This document shows positions 52,179-59,303 of a stretch of DNA of 64,000 bases, piece after piece. The stretch's first letter is position 1, and each line of letters begins with the position of its first letter. The position numbers were made by a program, and so were the translations under genes. Source of the DNA: Clostridia bacterium (GTDB lineage Bacteria; Bacillota; Clostridia; Oscillospirales; Acutalibacteraceae); contig JAGAJB010000002.1 in assembly GCA_017626295.1 (NCBI GenBank), positions 62,001 through 126,000 of the forward strand, read 5' to 3'. Under the pieces are notes generated by a model. The model saw only the letters and a program-made list of their open reading frames with translations, did not search any database and was not told the origin of the DNA.

Positions 52179-52898
52179 ATGAAAATAATTGCAGTTGCAT
52201 CTGCAAAAGGCGGAGTGGGAAAATCCACTTTTTGTTGCGGTGTGGGGAAAATGCTTTCAGTACACGGCAAAAGAGTTCTTCTTGTGGATATGGATATAGG
52301 CGTCAGAAGTCTTGATATACTTCTCGGCGTATCAGAAAAAACCGTTTATAACTGGGGCGATATAATTAAGGGTAACTGCGAATACAGAAAGGCTGTTACA
52401 GAAACATCTAAAGAGTTGTTTTTACTGCCTGCTCCTATTGATTTCAGTACAGAATACACCCCCGAATCCTTTAAGAATATGCTTAAAACTTTTGAAAAGG
52501 ATTTTGATTATATTTTCCTTGATGCACCGGCAGGGCTTGAAAGCGGTTTTAAACTTGCAACAAAAGTTGCAGACAGTTGCATTATTTTGTCAACTCCCGA
52601 TGCAATAAGTATAAGAGCAGCATCCTATGCTTCTGAAAATGTGCGCAAGTCGGGTGTTTCAAATGTAAGGCTTGTTGTTAACAGATATAATAAAAAGATA
52701 CATAAATCAATAAATGTTGATGAAATTATAGATTCTGTGGGGGCGCGTCTTTTAGGTATTGTTCCCGATTCCGTAGAAATTTACGGTTCCGTAAACGGTC
52801 AACGTATTCCTTATGACAGTAAAGGAAGTCAGGCATTTTTGCGCATTTCAAAGCGTATATGCGGTGAGAATATTCCTTTCAGAACAAAAAATATGTAA
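52179..52898 (+). CDS. minD: MinD-like septum-site ATPase
   Basis: ParA/MinD family P-loop ATPase, 239 residues. The deviant Walker A is KGGVGKS (10-16), the switch regions are LVDMDIGVRSLDILLG and YIFLDAPAGLESGF, and ILSTPDAISIRAASYA and VVNRYNKK follow MinD. MinD normally ends in an amphipathic membrane-targeting helix; here the C terminus AFLRISKRICGENIPFRTKN is only weakly amphipathic. No minC or minE is adjacent, although minCD after mreBCD is common in Firmicutes. MinD is the best name, but an orphan ParA-like ATPase is possible. GAGGAAGTGG precedes the ATG. Confidence 0.8.
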   Translation: MKIIAVASAKGGVGKSTFCCGVGKMLSVHGKRVLLVDMDIGVRSLDILLGVSEKTVYNWGDIIKGNCEYRKAVTETSKELFLLPAPIDFSTEYTPESFKNMLKTFEKDFDYIFLDAPAGLESGFKLATKVADSCIILSTPDAISIRAASYASENVRKSGVSNVRLVVNRYNKKIHKSINVDEIIDSVGARLLGIVPDSVEIYGSVNGQRIPYDSKGSQAFLRISKRICGENIPFRTKNM

Positions 52899-52905
52899 TT
52901 TTTTG

Positions 52906-52933
52906 TTGACATTTGGAATTTCGGTTGTATAAT
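52906..52933 (+). promoter_or_regulatory. Promoter of the TPP riboswitch-thiT unit
   Basis: Both boxes are perfect: TTGACA (52906-52911) and TATAAT (52928-52933), with a 16-base spacer. The transcript would start about 40 bases before the aptamer. Confidence 0.85.
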
Positions 52934-52979
52934 AAATGTGCCCGAAGAAAAGTAGCTACACTTCGCGCCGAAAATAAAA

Positions 52980-53068
52980 CAGGGGAGCTGACGGACGTCG
53001 GCTGAGAAAGAAAACATTCCTTTTCTGACCCTAATAACCTGATGCGGATAATGCCGCCGTAGGAAAAA
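52980..53068 (+). promoter_or_regulatory. TPP (thiamine pyrophosphate) riboswitch aptamer
   Basis: The conserved THI-element blocks occur in order: CAGGGGAGCTG, GGCTGAGA (53000-53007), a variable stem of about 20 bases (AAAGAAAACATTCCTTTTCT), GACCCTAATAACCTGATGCG, GATAATGCCGCCGTAGGAAA. It lies directly upstream of a thiamine transporter gene, which is the expected target. Binding of TPP should lower thiT expression through the terminator at 53083-53121. Confidence 0.96.
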
Positions 53069-53082
53069 TAACTCTGATTGTC

Positions 53083-53121
53083 TCTCCTTATGGTTGTGTT
53101 ACCGCCGTAGGGAGATTTTTT
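53083..53121 (+). terminator. Riboswitch-controlled terminator
   Basis: An 11-bp stem with two G-T pairs (TCTCCTTATGG, 53083-53093, with CCGTAGGGAGA, 53105-53115) is followed by TTTTTT. The same CCGTAGG occurs at the 3' end of the aptamer (53057-53063) and can pair with CTTATGG of the left arm (7 bp), so an antiterminator can form when TPP is absent. Confidence 0.85.
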
Positions 53122-53138
53122 ATTCGGAGGAAAATTTT

Positions 53139-53729
53139 ATGGAAAAACTTACAAAAAAACAGAAAACAAGACGCCTTGCGGAAAGTGCCATAATGCTTGC
53201 ATTATCAACAATTCTTGCGGAATTTGCAGTTTTTAAACTTCCGTACGGCGGCAGTGTTACTTTATTCAGTCAGTTGCCCATGGTGGTTATCTCATACCGC
53301 TACGGTGTTAAATGGGGTGCTTTTACAGGACTTGTAATGGCAGTTATTCAGATGCTTTTCGGACTTGAAAACTTCACTTGGGTCAGCGGAATCGTCGCAT
53401 ATCTTATACTTATTTTTGCCGATTACATTGTTGCTTTCGGTGTGTTGGGTCTCGGCGGTATGTTTAAAAATAAAATAAAAAATCAAGCTGTTTCATTAAC
53501 ATTGGGCAGTATTGTTGTTTCACTCGTAAGATACGTATGCCACTTTATCAGCGGTGTTACCATTTGGAGCAGTTATGCTGAGGGTGCTTCCGTTTGGGAG
53601 TATTCACTTACCTACAACGGCAGTTATATGATTCCCGAACTTATTATCACAGCCGTAGGTGCGGTAATTGTCGGGTCTGTGTTCGATTTGTCGTCACCTG
53701 AAATCAAAACATTAAAACATAAAAAGTAA
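53139..53729 (+). CDS. thiT: Thiamine ECF transporter substrate-binding membrane protein ThiT
   Basis: S-component of an energy-coupling factor importer, 196 residues with six hydrophobic segments. KTRRLAESAIMLALSTILAE is the ThiT N terminus that docks on EcfT. GGSVTLFSQLPMVVISYRYG followed by VKWGAFTGLVMAVIQMLFG and the Trp/Tyr-rich SGVTIWSSYAEGASVWEYSL form the thiamine pocket. The shared EcfA/EcfT module is not in the window. The ATG at 53139 follows CGGAGG. Expression is controlled by the TPP riboswitch just upstream. Confidence 0.95.
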   Translation: MEKLTKKQKTRRLAESAIMLALSTILAEFAVFKLPYGGSVTLFSQLPMVVISYRYGVKWGAFTGLVMAVIQMLFGLENFTWVSGIVAYLILIFADYIVAFGVLGLGGMFKNKIKNQAVSLTLGSIVVSLVRYVCHFISGVTIWSSYAEGASVWEYSLTYNGSYMIPELIITAVGAVIVGSVFDLSSPEIKTLKHKK

Positions 53730-53766
53730 ATTATTTGTAAACCTCCTCAGAGAATTGTATTTTTAT

Positions 53767-53795
53767 TTGAAATTTCTATCATTTAATGGTAGAAT
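53767..53795 (+). promoter_or_regulatory. Promoter of the TPR protein gene
   Basis: TTGAAA (53767-53772), a 17-base spacer and TAGAAT (53790-53795) lie 31 bases before the TTG start at 53827. Confidence 0.7.
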
Positions 53796-53826
53796 AAAAA
53801 TACTTTTTTCAAAGGAGGTTTTTTCC

Positions 53827-55290
53827 TTGGAAGACAATAAAGATTTGTTAAATCAAAACGAAACCTTGGAAAACGGCGAAACAGAGTCTACCGACGCTCT
53901 TAATGAGGAGTTGGAGAAAATTGCCCAAACATTCCGCGAGGAACTTTTGAAGGCTCAGAGTGAACAGGCGGAAAATGATGGATGCGAAGAAGTTTCATCA
54001 TATGAAGAAACCGGAACGCAAGAAGAGGAAATTCAAGAAGAGGAAATTCCCGAAGAAGAACTTTGTGTTCGTTGCGGTGAAAACCTCAGGGATAAAGAAT
54101 ACGGCGAGAGTTACGAATATTGTGAAGAATGTCGCGAAAAAATGCGCCGTAATCCCATAGGTTTTTCAAATATTTTAATCGCAGTTCTTATGTGTGTTAT
54201 GGCAGTGCTTTCGGTAGTAACTTTTTCCGAAGATTTTGAAGGTTATTATTACGCATATAAAGCAAAGACACTTAATGATGATAAAATGCTCAGTTCTGCA
54301 GTAAGTTTTTATGATACTGCAATAAACTATTTTGAAAGCAAAAAACTTACTCCGAAAAATTTGTATTTGGAAAGTGCAGAAATCATTTTTAAAACAATGC
54401 CACAGGGAACAGCCTCTATGGGCGATGTGTCGGACAGAATTTCAACTGCGTTAAGCGGATTCGCTTCTAAACTTCCTGTATACAAAAAGAGTGTTGATTT
54501 GCGTAACGAAAGTCTTACTCTTTACGGTACTATGGAGAAGTTTTACGGTATAATGAACGATACGAAATATCTTAACTATTCCATAGACAATGTTGAGATG
54601 TATAACTCCGTTATGGCGGATGTTGAGGCGATGATCGGTACTGAACTTTCAATAAAATCAATTGACGGTGAAACTGCCGAAACCGTTATCATTAACGAGG
54701 GCATGGTGCGTTTTTGCCAGTATATGTTTGCGTACACTTCCGAAAGATATGATGAAGCCAACAAATATCTTGAAAAGGTTTATGAACTTGAACCCGATTA
54801 CTTGTGGCTTTATGCATATGAATTGGGTGTAATTCATATTAAAAACGGCGAATTGGAGAAAGCCGAAGAAATTGCCGAAAAAATTCTTGATAATAACCGA
54901 GAAGAAACAGACGGTTATTGTATTTATTCCACGGTTGCAAGAATGAACGGTGATACCGAAAAGGCTATCGAATGGGCTGATAAAGGACTTGAACTTTGCC
55001 CTGAAGATTCCGAACTTTTAAGAATAAAGGCTATGTCTTATGTTGCGGCAGGTGATTTTGAAACTGCCAAGACGGTTATTGACGAGGCTTTGAATTATAA
55101 TGCATACGGACTTCTCTATTACACCGCTATTGTAATTGAAAACGAGTTGGGCAATACCGAAACGGTCGATGAAATGCTGATGATTCTTGAAAACGGCGGT
55201 TTATCACTTTCCGATAAGATGTACGATTACTTTGGCGGTAAAATAACTGCAGAGCAGATGTTTACGGAAGGGACAGGTGATGTAGAATGA
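53827..55290 (+). CDS. Zinc-ribbon, membrane-anchored TPR protein
   Basis: Function unknown. The start is a TTG at 53827 with AAAGGAGG eight bases upstream; the longer frame has no such site. The first about 75 residues are very acidic (Glu-rich). A four-cysteine zinc ribbon follows (Cys80, Cys83, Cys99, Cys102). One membrane helix lies at about 117-137, and the rest (about 145-487) is predicted helical and extracellular, with tetratricopeptide-type repeats in the C-terminal half (NKYLEKVYELEPDYLWLYAY; EKAIEWADKGLELCPEDSEL). Length is 487 residues. Its stop overlaps a small membrane-protein gene as ATGA, so the two may work together. Confidence 0.65.
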   Translation: MEDNKDLLNQNETLENGETESTDALNEELEKIAQTFREELLKAQSEQAENDGCEEVSSYEETGTQEEEIQEEEIPEEELCVRCGENLRDKEYGESYEYCEECREKMRRNPIGFSNILIAVLMCVMAVLSVVTFSEDFEGYYYAYKAKTLNDDKMLSSAVSFYDTAINYFESKKLTPKNLYLESAEIIFKTMPQGTASMGDVSDRISTALSGFASKLPVYKKSVDLRNESLTLYGTMEKFYGIMNDTKYLNYSIDNVEMYNSVMADVEAMIGTELSIKSIDGETAETVIINEGMVRFCQYMFAYTSERYDEANKYLEKVYELEPDYLWLYAYELGVIHIKNGELEKAEEIAEKILDNNREETDGYCIYSTVARMNGDTEKAIEWADKGLELCPEDSELLRIKAMSYVAAGDFETAKTVIDEALNYNAYGLLYYTAIVIENELGNTETVDEMLMILENGGLSLSDKMYDYFGGKITAEQMFTEGTGDVE

Positions 55291-55844
55291 CAACAGTATA
55301 TGTAATTACACGAGTTTTAACATACTTTGGCGCATTACTGCGTACCTTTTGGGAACATTTAGTTTGCCGTATTTGTAAAATCCCTGCCGAAGACGTAAGT
55401 GCATTTAAAAATTCGGAACTTTGCGGCCACGTGGAACACCATATTATATATAAGAGAAGTGACGCTTTTCTTATGTGTTACTTGCCTTTCGTTATGAATT
55501 TTATATTGGCTTGTTGCTTTTTGCTTACAGGTTCATACAGACTTTTTTACTTAGGTGACACAACCACGTATCAGGCATATATATTCATATGGTTAGGTAT
55601 CTCCTGTGCCGCAAACTGTGTGCCATCATTTGAAGATATGTTATCCTTTAAAGACTGCGTATACGGGGGTAAAAGTATTTTCCTTAAAGTCATACTTGCT
55701 CCGTTTTTTGCAGTAATATGCGCAGGTGCTTGCTTGGAAAAATATTCTTTGACATTTTTACTTTCCATCGGTTTTGCGGTTGCGTTTCCCTATGTTTTCA
55801 GTGTAGTGTTCTCAGTATTTGATATTGTTGGTGCATTGTTATAA
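55287..55844 (+). CDS. Small polytopic membrane protein, unknown function
   Basis: I do not recognise the family. The 185-residue protein has about four to five hydrophobic segments after a short helix at the N terminus. A polar loop with ELCGHVEHHIIYKRSDAF (about 47-64) contains three His and a Cys that could bind metal. A second loop reads CVPSFEDMLSFKDCVYGG (about 111-128). The start overlaps the TPR protein stop (ATGA) with AGGTGAT upstream, so it is translationally coupled to it. A bidirectional terminator follows. Confidence 0.6.
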   Translation: MTTVYVITRVLTYFGALLRTFWEHLVCRICKIPAEDVSAFKNSELCGHVEHHIIYKRSDAFLMCYLPFVMNFILACCFLLTGSYRLFYLGDTTTYQAYIFIWLGISCAANCVPSFEDMLSFKDCVYGGKSIFLKVILAPFFAVICAGACLEKYSLTFLLSIGFAVAFPYVFSVVFSVFDIVGALL

Positions 55845-55853
55845 TAAGAAAAT

Positions 55854-55884
55854 AAACGGTCTTTCCAAAATGGAAAGGCCGTTT
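55854..55884. terminator. Bidirectional terminator between convergent genes
   Basis: A 14-bp stem with one G-T pair (AAACGGTCTTTCCA with TGGAAAGGCCGTTT) and a 3-base loop lies 10 bases after one stop codon and 4 before the other. The flanks are A- and T-rich. Confidence 0.75.
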
Positions 55885-55887
55885 GCT

Positions 55888-56901
55888 TTACATAATATTT
55901 TGTGTCAGAATAATTTCATTGTTATCGGTAAATGTTGCTATTATGCCGTTTCTGTGGGCGGTTGAAAAAACGGGAACTTTTGCAACCATAGTAAGATTCC
56001 ATTTAACATTGGGGTAAATTTTACCGATTTGGTTGGTGCAGATTGCTGTTTCGGGTTTTAAAACTCTGAGGAAATCTGCGGAAGAGGAGCCGTAGTAACC
56101 GTGGTGACCTATTTTTAAAAGATCAATATCGCCTATACTGTCGGCAAAAATATCCTCAAGCCCTGTTCCGTCGGTAAAGTCTGCCGCAAGGAATGCGGAT
56201 TTTTCACCTTTTATAACTTTCAAACCCAAACTGTTAGCATTTTCACCGTTACCTTTTACTTCTTCAGGGGTTACTGTGTTAAAGAATTTTAAAGTAAAGT
56301 CACCGAAAGTAAAATCATCGTCGGGGATATGGTTTATAATTGGAACGGATTTGTTGTTGAGGGCGTTTATTATATCATAATACATCTGTTCATTGCCCCA
56401 TCCGTCTTTTTCAAGTTCCGTAACGGATGCGGTGTCGTATGACTTAATGTATGCATAGCCGATTTTGAAGTCCGGTTGATTTATAATTTCAGTAAAGTTC
56501 CCTGCGTGGTCATAGTGCATATGGGTCGCTACTATAAAATCAAGATTTACTTTACCGTTTTTATCGGAAGCCACTTTTTTAATATAACCTATCACTTCGT
56601 CACGGTAACCTTTGTACTCGGTTTTTCTTCGGGGATTTTCGTTTCCTTCACCCGAATCTACCAAGGCAAAGTGACCGTTGCTTTCCAAAAGAATGCAGTC
56701 GGAATTTGCGGTGTCAAGGAAGTGAATTCTGTCATCACCAAACTCATATGAGAAGGTTTCGTCCGTAATGACTATTTCGGAAACATAGCGATTATCGAGA
56801 ACAATGGTTATTATATCAAGAATAAATACGGAAAGCATTATTCCCGTTACAAGCCAAGTGGCAATAACTCTCGCAAGTTTCTTTTTATCTTTAATTTTCA
56901 T
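55888..56901 (-). CDS. Membrane-anchored metallo-beta-lactamase fold hydrolase (ComEC C-domain-like)
   Basis: An N-terminal membrane helix (about 12-34) precedes an extracellular MBL domain. VATHMHYDHAGNFTEI (about 121-136) carries the HxHxDH zinc motif, LAADFTDGTGLEDIF the later Asp and LLKIGHHGYYGSSSADFLRV the final His. This order resembles the nuclease-like MBL domain of ComEC/Rec2, here as a separate 337-residue protein without the competence channel. The ATG at 56901 follows GAAAGGAG and overlaps the upstream gene by 11 bases. It may be a secreted nuclease or phosphodiesterase; the substrate is not known. Confidence 0.8.
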   Translation of the reverse strand: MKIKDKKKLARVIATWLVTGIMLSVFILDIITIVLDNRYVSEIVITDETFSYEFGDDRIHFLDTANSDCILLESNGHFALVDSGEGNENPRRKTEYKGYRDEVIGYIKKVASDKNGKVNLDFIVATHMHYDHAGNFTEIINQPDFKIGYAYIKSYDTASVTELEKDGWGNEQMYYDIINALNNKSVPIINHIPDDDFTFGDFTLKFFNTVTPEEVKGNGENANSLGLKVIKGEKSAFLAADFTDGTGLEDIFADSIGDIDLLKIGHHGYYGSSSADFLRVLKPETAICTNQIGKIYPNVKWNLTMVAKVPVFSTAHRNGIIATFTDNNEIILTQNIM

Positions 56902-58072
56902 TTGTTCCACTCCTTTCTTTTAAAAGGGGTGATTTTTTATTGTAAATTACCATTATAATAAGGTAAACGATTACGGCAGTAAAAATATCAGAACTTATAA
57001 AAGGAACGGTACATAAAGCGAAAATAAAGATGGAAATAACGTCCTTTTTCTTGAAAACTTCCGCTAAACTTTTATATGGTACGCTTTGCCAAGCGGAGAC
57101 TATCAGCATTGAGCCCGCACAGTGTAATGGGAGTCTTGAAAATAAATTCGGGAAAATAAGAACTGAAACTACTGTTACGGCAAAAGCGGTGACCGCAGAG
57201 ATTTTTCCGTAACCCCTTACGGAAAACCTGCGTACAGGAAGTCCCGAAAGTCCGCCGCTTAATGCGTTTGCAATAAACATACTGTTATTATTTGATGAAT
57301 TATTAAAAGAAGAATAACCGAAGAGGATAACACCTGTTGCCAGGGCGGTTTTTATTATGAGGGGAATTTCTGATGCCGAAAAGTCGGTGAAATATGCAGA
57401 AGAATTTTTTAAAGTGTCGGTAACGGATAAAAACTCCGTTTCGTTTATCGTGGTAAGTTCCTGTTGCGGATTTAAAAATAAATTCAGTATAAACGGAATA
57501 AGAACGGTGATGAATTCAGCGGGAATGTATTTGTTGAGTTTTCGGAATTTAAAGGGGTAAGTTATCATAGTGAAAAGCGTAATAGTTCCGTATAACAAAC
57601 CTCTGAAATTCGGGTGAAAACCTAATGAACGGAAAGATTTCAGCATTTCAAAAGGTGTTTCACCGGTGGCGCCTATGCCGAAATAATGGTTGGTTAGAAA
57701 GATTGTAACCCCGACAGCAAGACTTAAAGCGGCGCCGGTAATGACAGCATCGGGGATTTTGCGGTCTTTTAGGATTTTTCTTAATCCTATAAACACAAAA
57801 GAGCCCGACAGTACTGAAATGCACGCCGAAACAGGCGACAAAACGCTGAAAGTGTAAAACATCGGAACTAGGAGGAAGGCATCGGGAGCGTATACGCCGT
57901 TTTTAACTTTTAAAGATACAAAAAAGCACACCGCACAACATAGCACAACGCTTAAAAGACCTTGCCCCAGAGCCGCACAGGCACACACGCAGTAGGAACC
58001 TATAAGTGCCGCGGCAGTAAGACCAAAGCCGATTTGTTGAATTACATTGTTACTTAATATACTTTTTTTCAT
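56891..58072 (-). CDS. SulP-like permease lacking a STAS domain
   Basis: Integral membrane protein of 393 residues with about ten to twelve hydrophobic segments. The C-terminal half resembles SulP (SLC26) anion transporters: ANALSGGLSGLPVRRFSVRG (equivalent to the N-G-x-x-G-G-x-P-x-x-G segment), then LIFPNLFSRLPLHCAGSMLI and SVPYKSLAEVFKKKDVISIF. The regulatory STAS domain that usually follows the last helix is missing; the protein ends in a short charged tail. Substrate unknown. It is transcribed with the metallo-beta-lactamase gene, which it overlaps. Confidence 0.6.
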   Translation of the reverse strand: MKKSILSNNVIQQIGFGLTAAALIGSYCVCACAALGQGLLSVVLCCAVCFFVSLKVKNGVYAPDAFLLVPMFYTFSVLSPVSACISVLSGSFVFIGLRKILKDRKIPDAVITGAALSLAVGVTIFLTNHYFGIGATGETPFEMLKSFRSLGFHPNFRGLLYGTITLFTMITYPFKFRKLNKYIPAEFITVLIPFILNLFLNPQQELTTINETEFLSVTDTLKNSSAYFTDFSASEIPLIIKTALATGVILFGYSSFNNSSNNNSMFIANALSGGLSGLPVRRFSVRGYGKISAVTAFAVTVVSVLIFPNLFSRLPLHCAGSMLIVSAWQSVPYKSLAEVFKKKDVISIFIFALCTVPFISSDIFTAVIVYLIIMVIYNKKSPLLKERSGTNEN

Positions 58073-58108
58073 ATAAAATCCTTGACAATTTTTCCTTTAT
58101 ATTTTGAT

Positions 58109-58137
58109 ATTTTACAATATTTATACAAAATAAACAA
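58109..58137 (-). promoter_or_regulatory. Promoter of the SulP-like/MBL pair
   Basis: On the minus strand TTGTTT (58132-58137), a 17-base spacer and TAAAAT (58109-58114) lie 37 bases before the SulP-like ATG. Confidence 0.6.
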
Positions 58138-58189
58138 TAGCCGATAAGAAAAAATGTTATGATAGGCATTTTCATTTGCGTTAAAGTTG

Positions 58190-58218
58190 TTGACATTTCC
58201 GGGAAGTTATTTTATAAT
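58190..58218 (+). promoter_or_regulatory. Promoter of the Ser/Asn-rich protein gene
   Basis: Perfect TTGACA (58190-58195) and TATAAT (58213-58218) with an ideal 17-base spacer lie 43 bases before the chosen start. This is one of the two strongest promoters in the window. Confidence 0.85.
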
Positions 58219-58261
58219 AATGTGGATAAAATGCGAAATTAAGGAATGGAGTGTGCATGTT

Positions 58262-59230
58262 ATGAATATGACACCTATTAAAAAAATAATTATCGGTCTC
58301 GTAGTAGTATGTATTGCAATAACACTTATTACTGCTAATAACCTGACTTCTGTTATGATGCTTATGGCAGCAAAAAATACCGCTGCACAGAACTCAGGCA
58401 ACGTAGTTGTTCAGCAGGGACAGAGTGCTTCTTCAAATAACAGTTCCTCAAGCAGCAACTCATCCGGCACTTCTTCAGGCAACAGTTCCTCAAGTGTATC
58501 TTCAAGCACAGTAGGCGGAAATTCATCAAGCAGTTCTTCAAATAACAGTTCATCTAACAGCAGTTCTTCCAATAATTCAACTGCTCAGGACAACAATTCT
58601 GCTAACACAGGTTCAAACAGCAATGCCGGTGCAACTCAAACTGACGGTCTTAAGATGTATGTTGATGCTATCAATAAGGCAAAATCATCAGCAACCAAAG
58701 TTGTTAAAACAAAGACAAGTGCTTCACACTATAAAGAGCACCTTGTAATTGACGGTAATGCAATTATCAAAGCAACTCTTGAACCCATCGGTAAGAGCCT
58801 TATGGGTACATTTATGAAGGCTTCTGAACCCAATGAAACTATCGATAAGAATGCTCTTCCTCCTCAGAATATTCAGTGTACACTTACAAAGGCTGACCTT
58901 CAGGAAGAACCTAAGATAGAAAAATCCGGTGCTAACACTGTTGTTACATTAGTTCTTAAAGGCGCAAGCGATCCTAAGGCAGGTAGCGGTTTAGGTTCAG
59001 CAGTTTCAATAATTGAAGAACATACAATTACAGATGCAGTTGCAGGTGTTATCGACATTTCAAATATTCACCTTGATTATGATGCTTGCACAATTATCGC
59101 AACTATTGATGCATCCGGTAATCTTGTAGGTCTTTCTGTAAATGCTCCCTGTATTCTTAAACTTACTGCAATGGGCGTTAACGCAGAAGTAGGTATTGAA
59201 TGCTATGACGAGTTCACCATCGCTTATTGA
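58262..59230 (+). CDS. Exported protein with Ser/Asn-rich linker, unknown function
   Basis: A membrane helix (about 6-28) is followed by a low-complexity stretch of about 75 residues made almost only of Ser and Asn with some Gly/Thr (about 50-125). A folded C-terminal domain of about 190 residues comes next, predicted beta-rich, ending AEVGIECYDEFTIAY. No family is recognised. The layout is that of a surface display protein: anchor, flexible wall-spanning linker, outer domain. The ATG at 58262 is chosen by the upstream GGAATGGAG; the longer frame would start inside the promoter. Length is 322 residues. A perfect promoter and a strong terminator make it a highly expressed single gene. Confidence 0.65.
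   Translation: MNMTPIKKIIIGLVVVCIAITLITANNLTSVMMLMAAKNTAAQNSGNVVVQQGQSASSNNSSSSSNSSGTSSGNSSSSVSSSTVGGNSSSSSSNNSSSNSSSSNNSTAQDNNSANTGSNSNAGATQTDGLKMYVDAINKAKSSATKVVKTKTSASHYKEHLVIDGNAIIKATLEPIGKSLMGTFMKASEPNETIDKNALPPQNIQCTLTKADLQEEPKIEKSGANTVVTLVLKGASDPKAGSGLGSAVSIIEEHTITDAVAGVIDISNIHLDYDACTIIATIDASGNLVGLSVNAPCILKLTAMGVNAEVGIECYDEFTIAY
58428..58620 (+). repeat. Ser/Asn codon-rich low-complexity tract
   Basis: Irregular reiteration of TCA/TCT/AGC (Ser) and AAT/AAC (Asn) codons, with short direct repeats such as TCAAATAACAGTTC occurring twice. It encodes the flexible linker of the exported protein. It is not a CRISPR array because units are irregular and in frame. Confidence 0.7.
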
Positions 59231-59248
59231 TTTACTCAATACATAATT

Positions 59249-59278
59249 AAAACACCGTCTTCGGACGGTGTTTTCTTT
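59249..59278 (+). terminator. Terminator with TTCG loop
   Basis: A perfect 11-bp stem (AAAACACCGTC with GACGGTGTTTT) closed by a TTCG tetraloop is followed by TCTTT. Confidence 0.9.
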
Positions 59279-59303
59279 ACTAAAGGAGGGTTTTACGGTA
59301 GCG

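Noticed and set aside
55888-56901. Competence protein ComEC
   Set aside because: Only the metallo-beta-lactamase domain is present after a single helix; the competence channel domain is missing and the partner is a SulP-like permease.
58428-58620. Possible CRISPR or VNTR array
   Set aside because: The repeats are irregular Ser/Asn codons inside an exported protein, with no constant repeat or spacer length and no cas genes.
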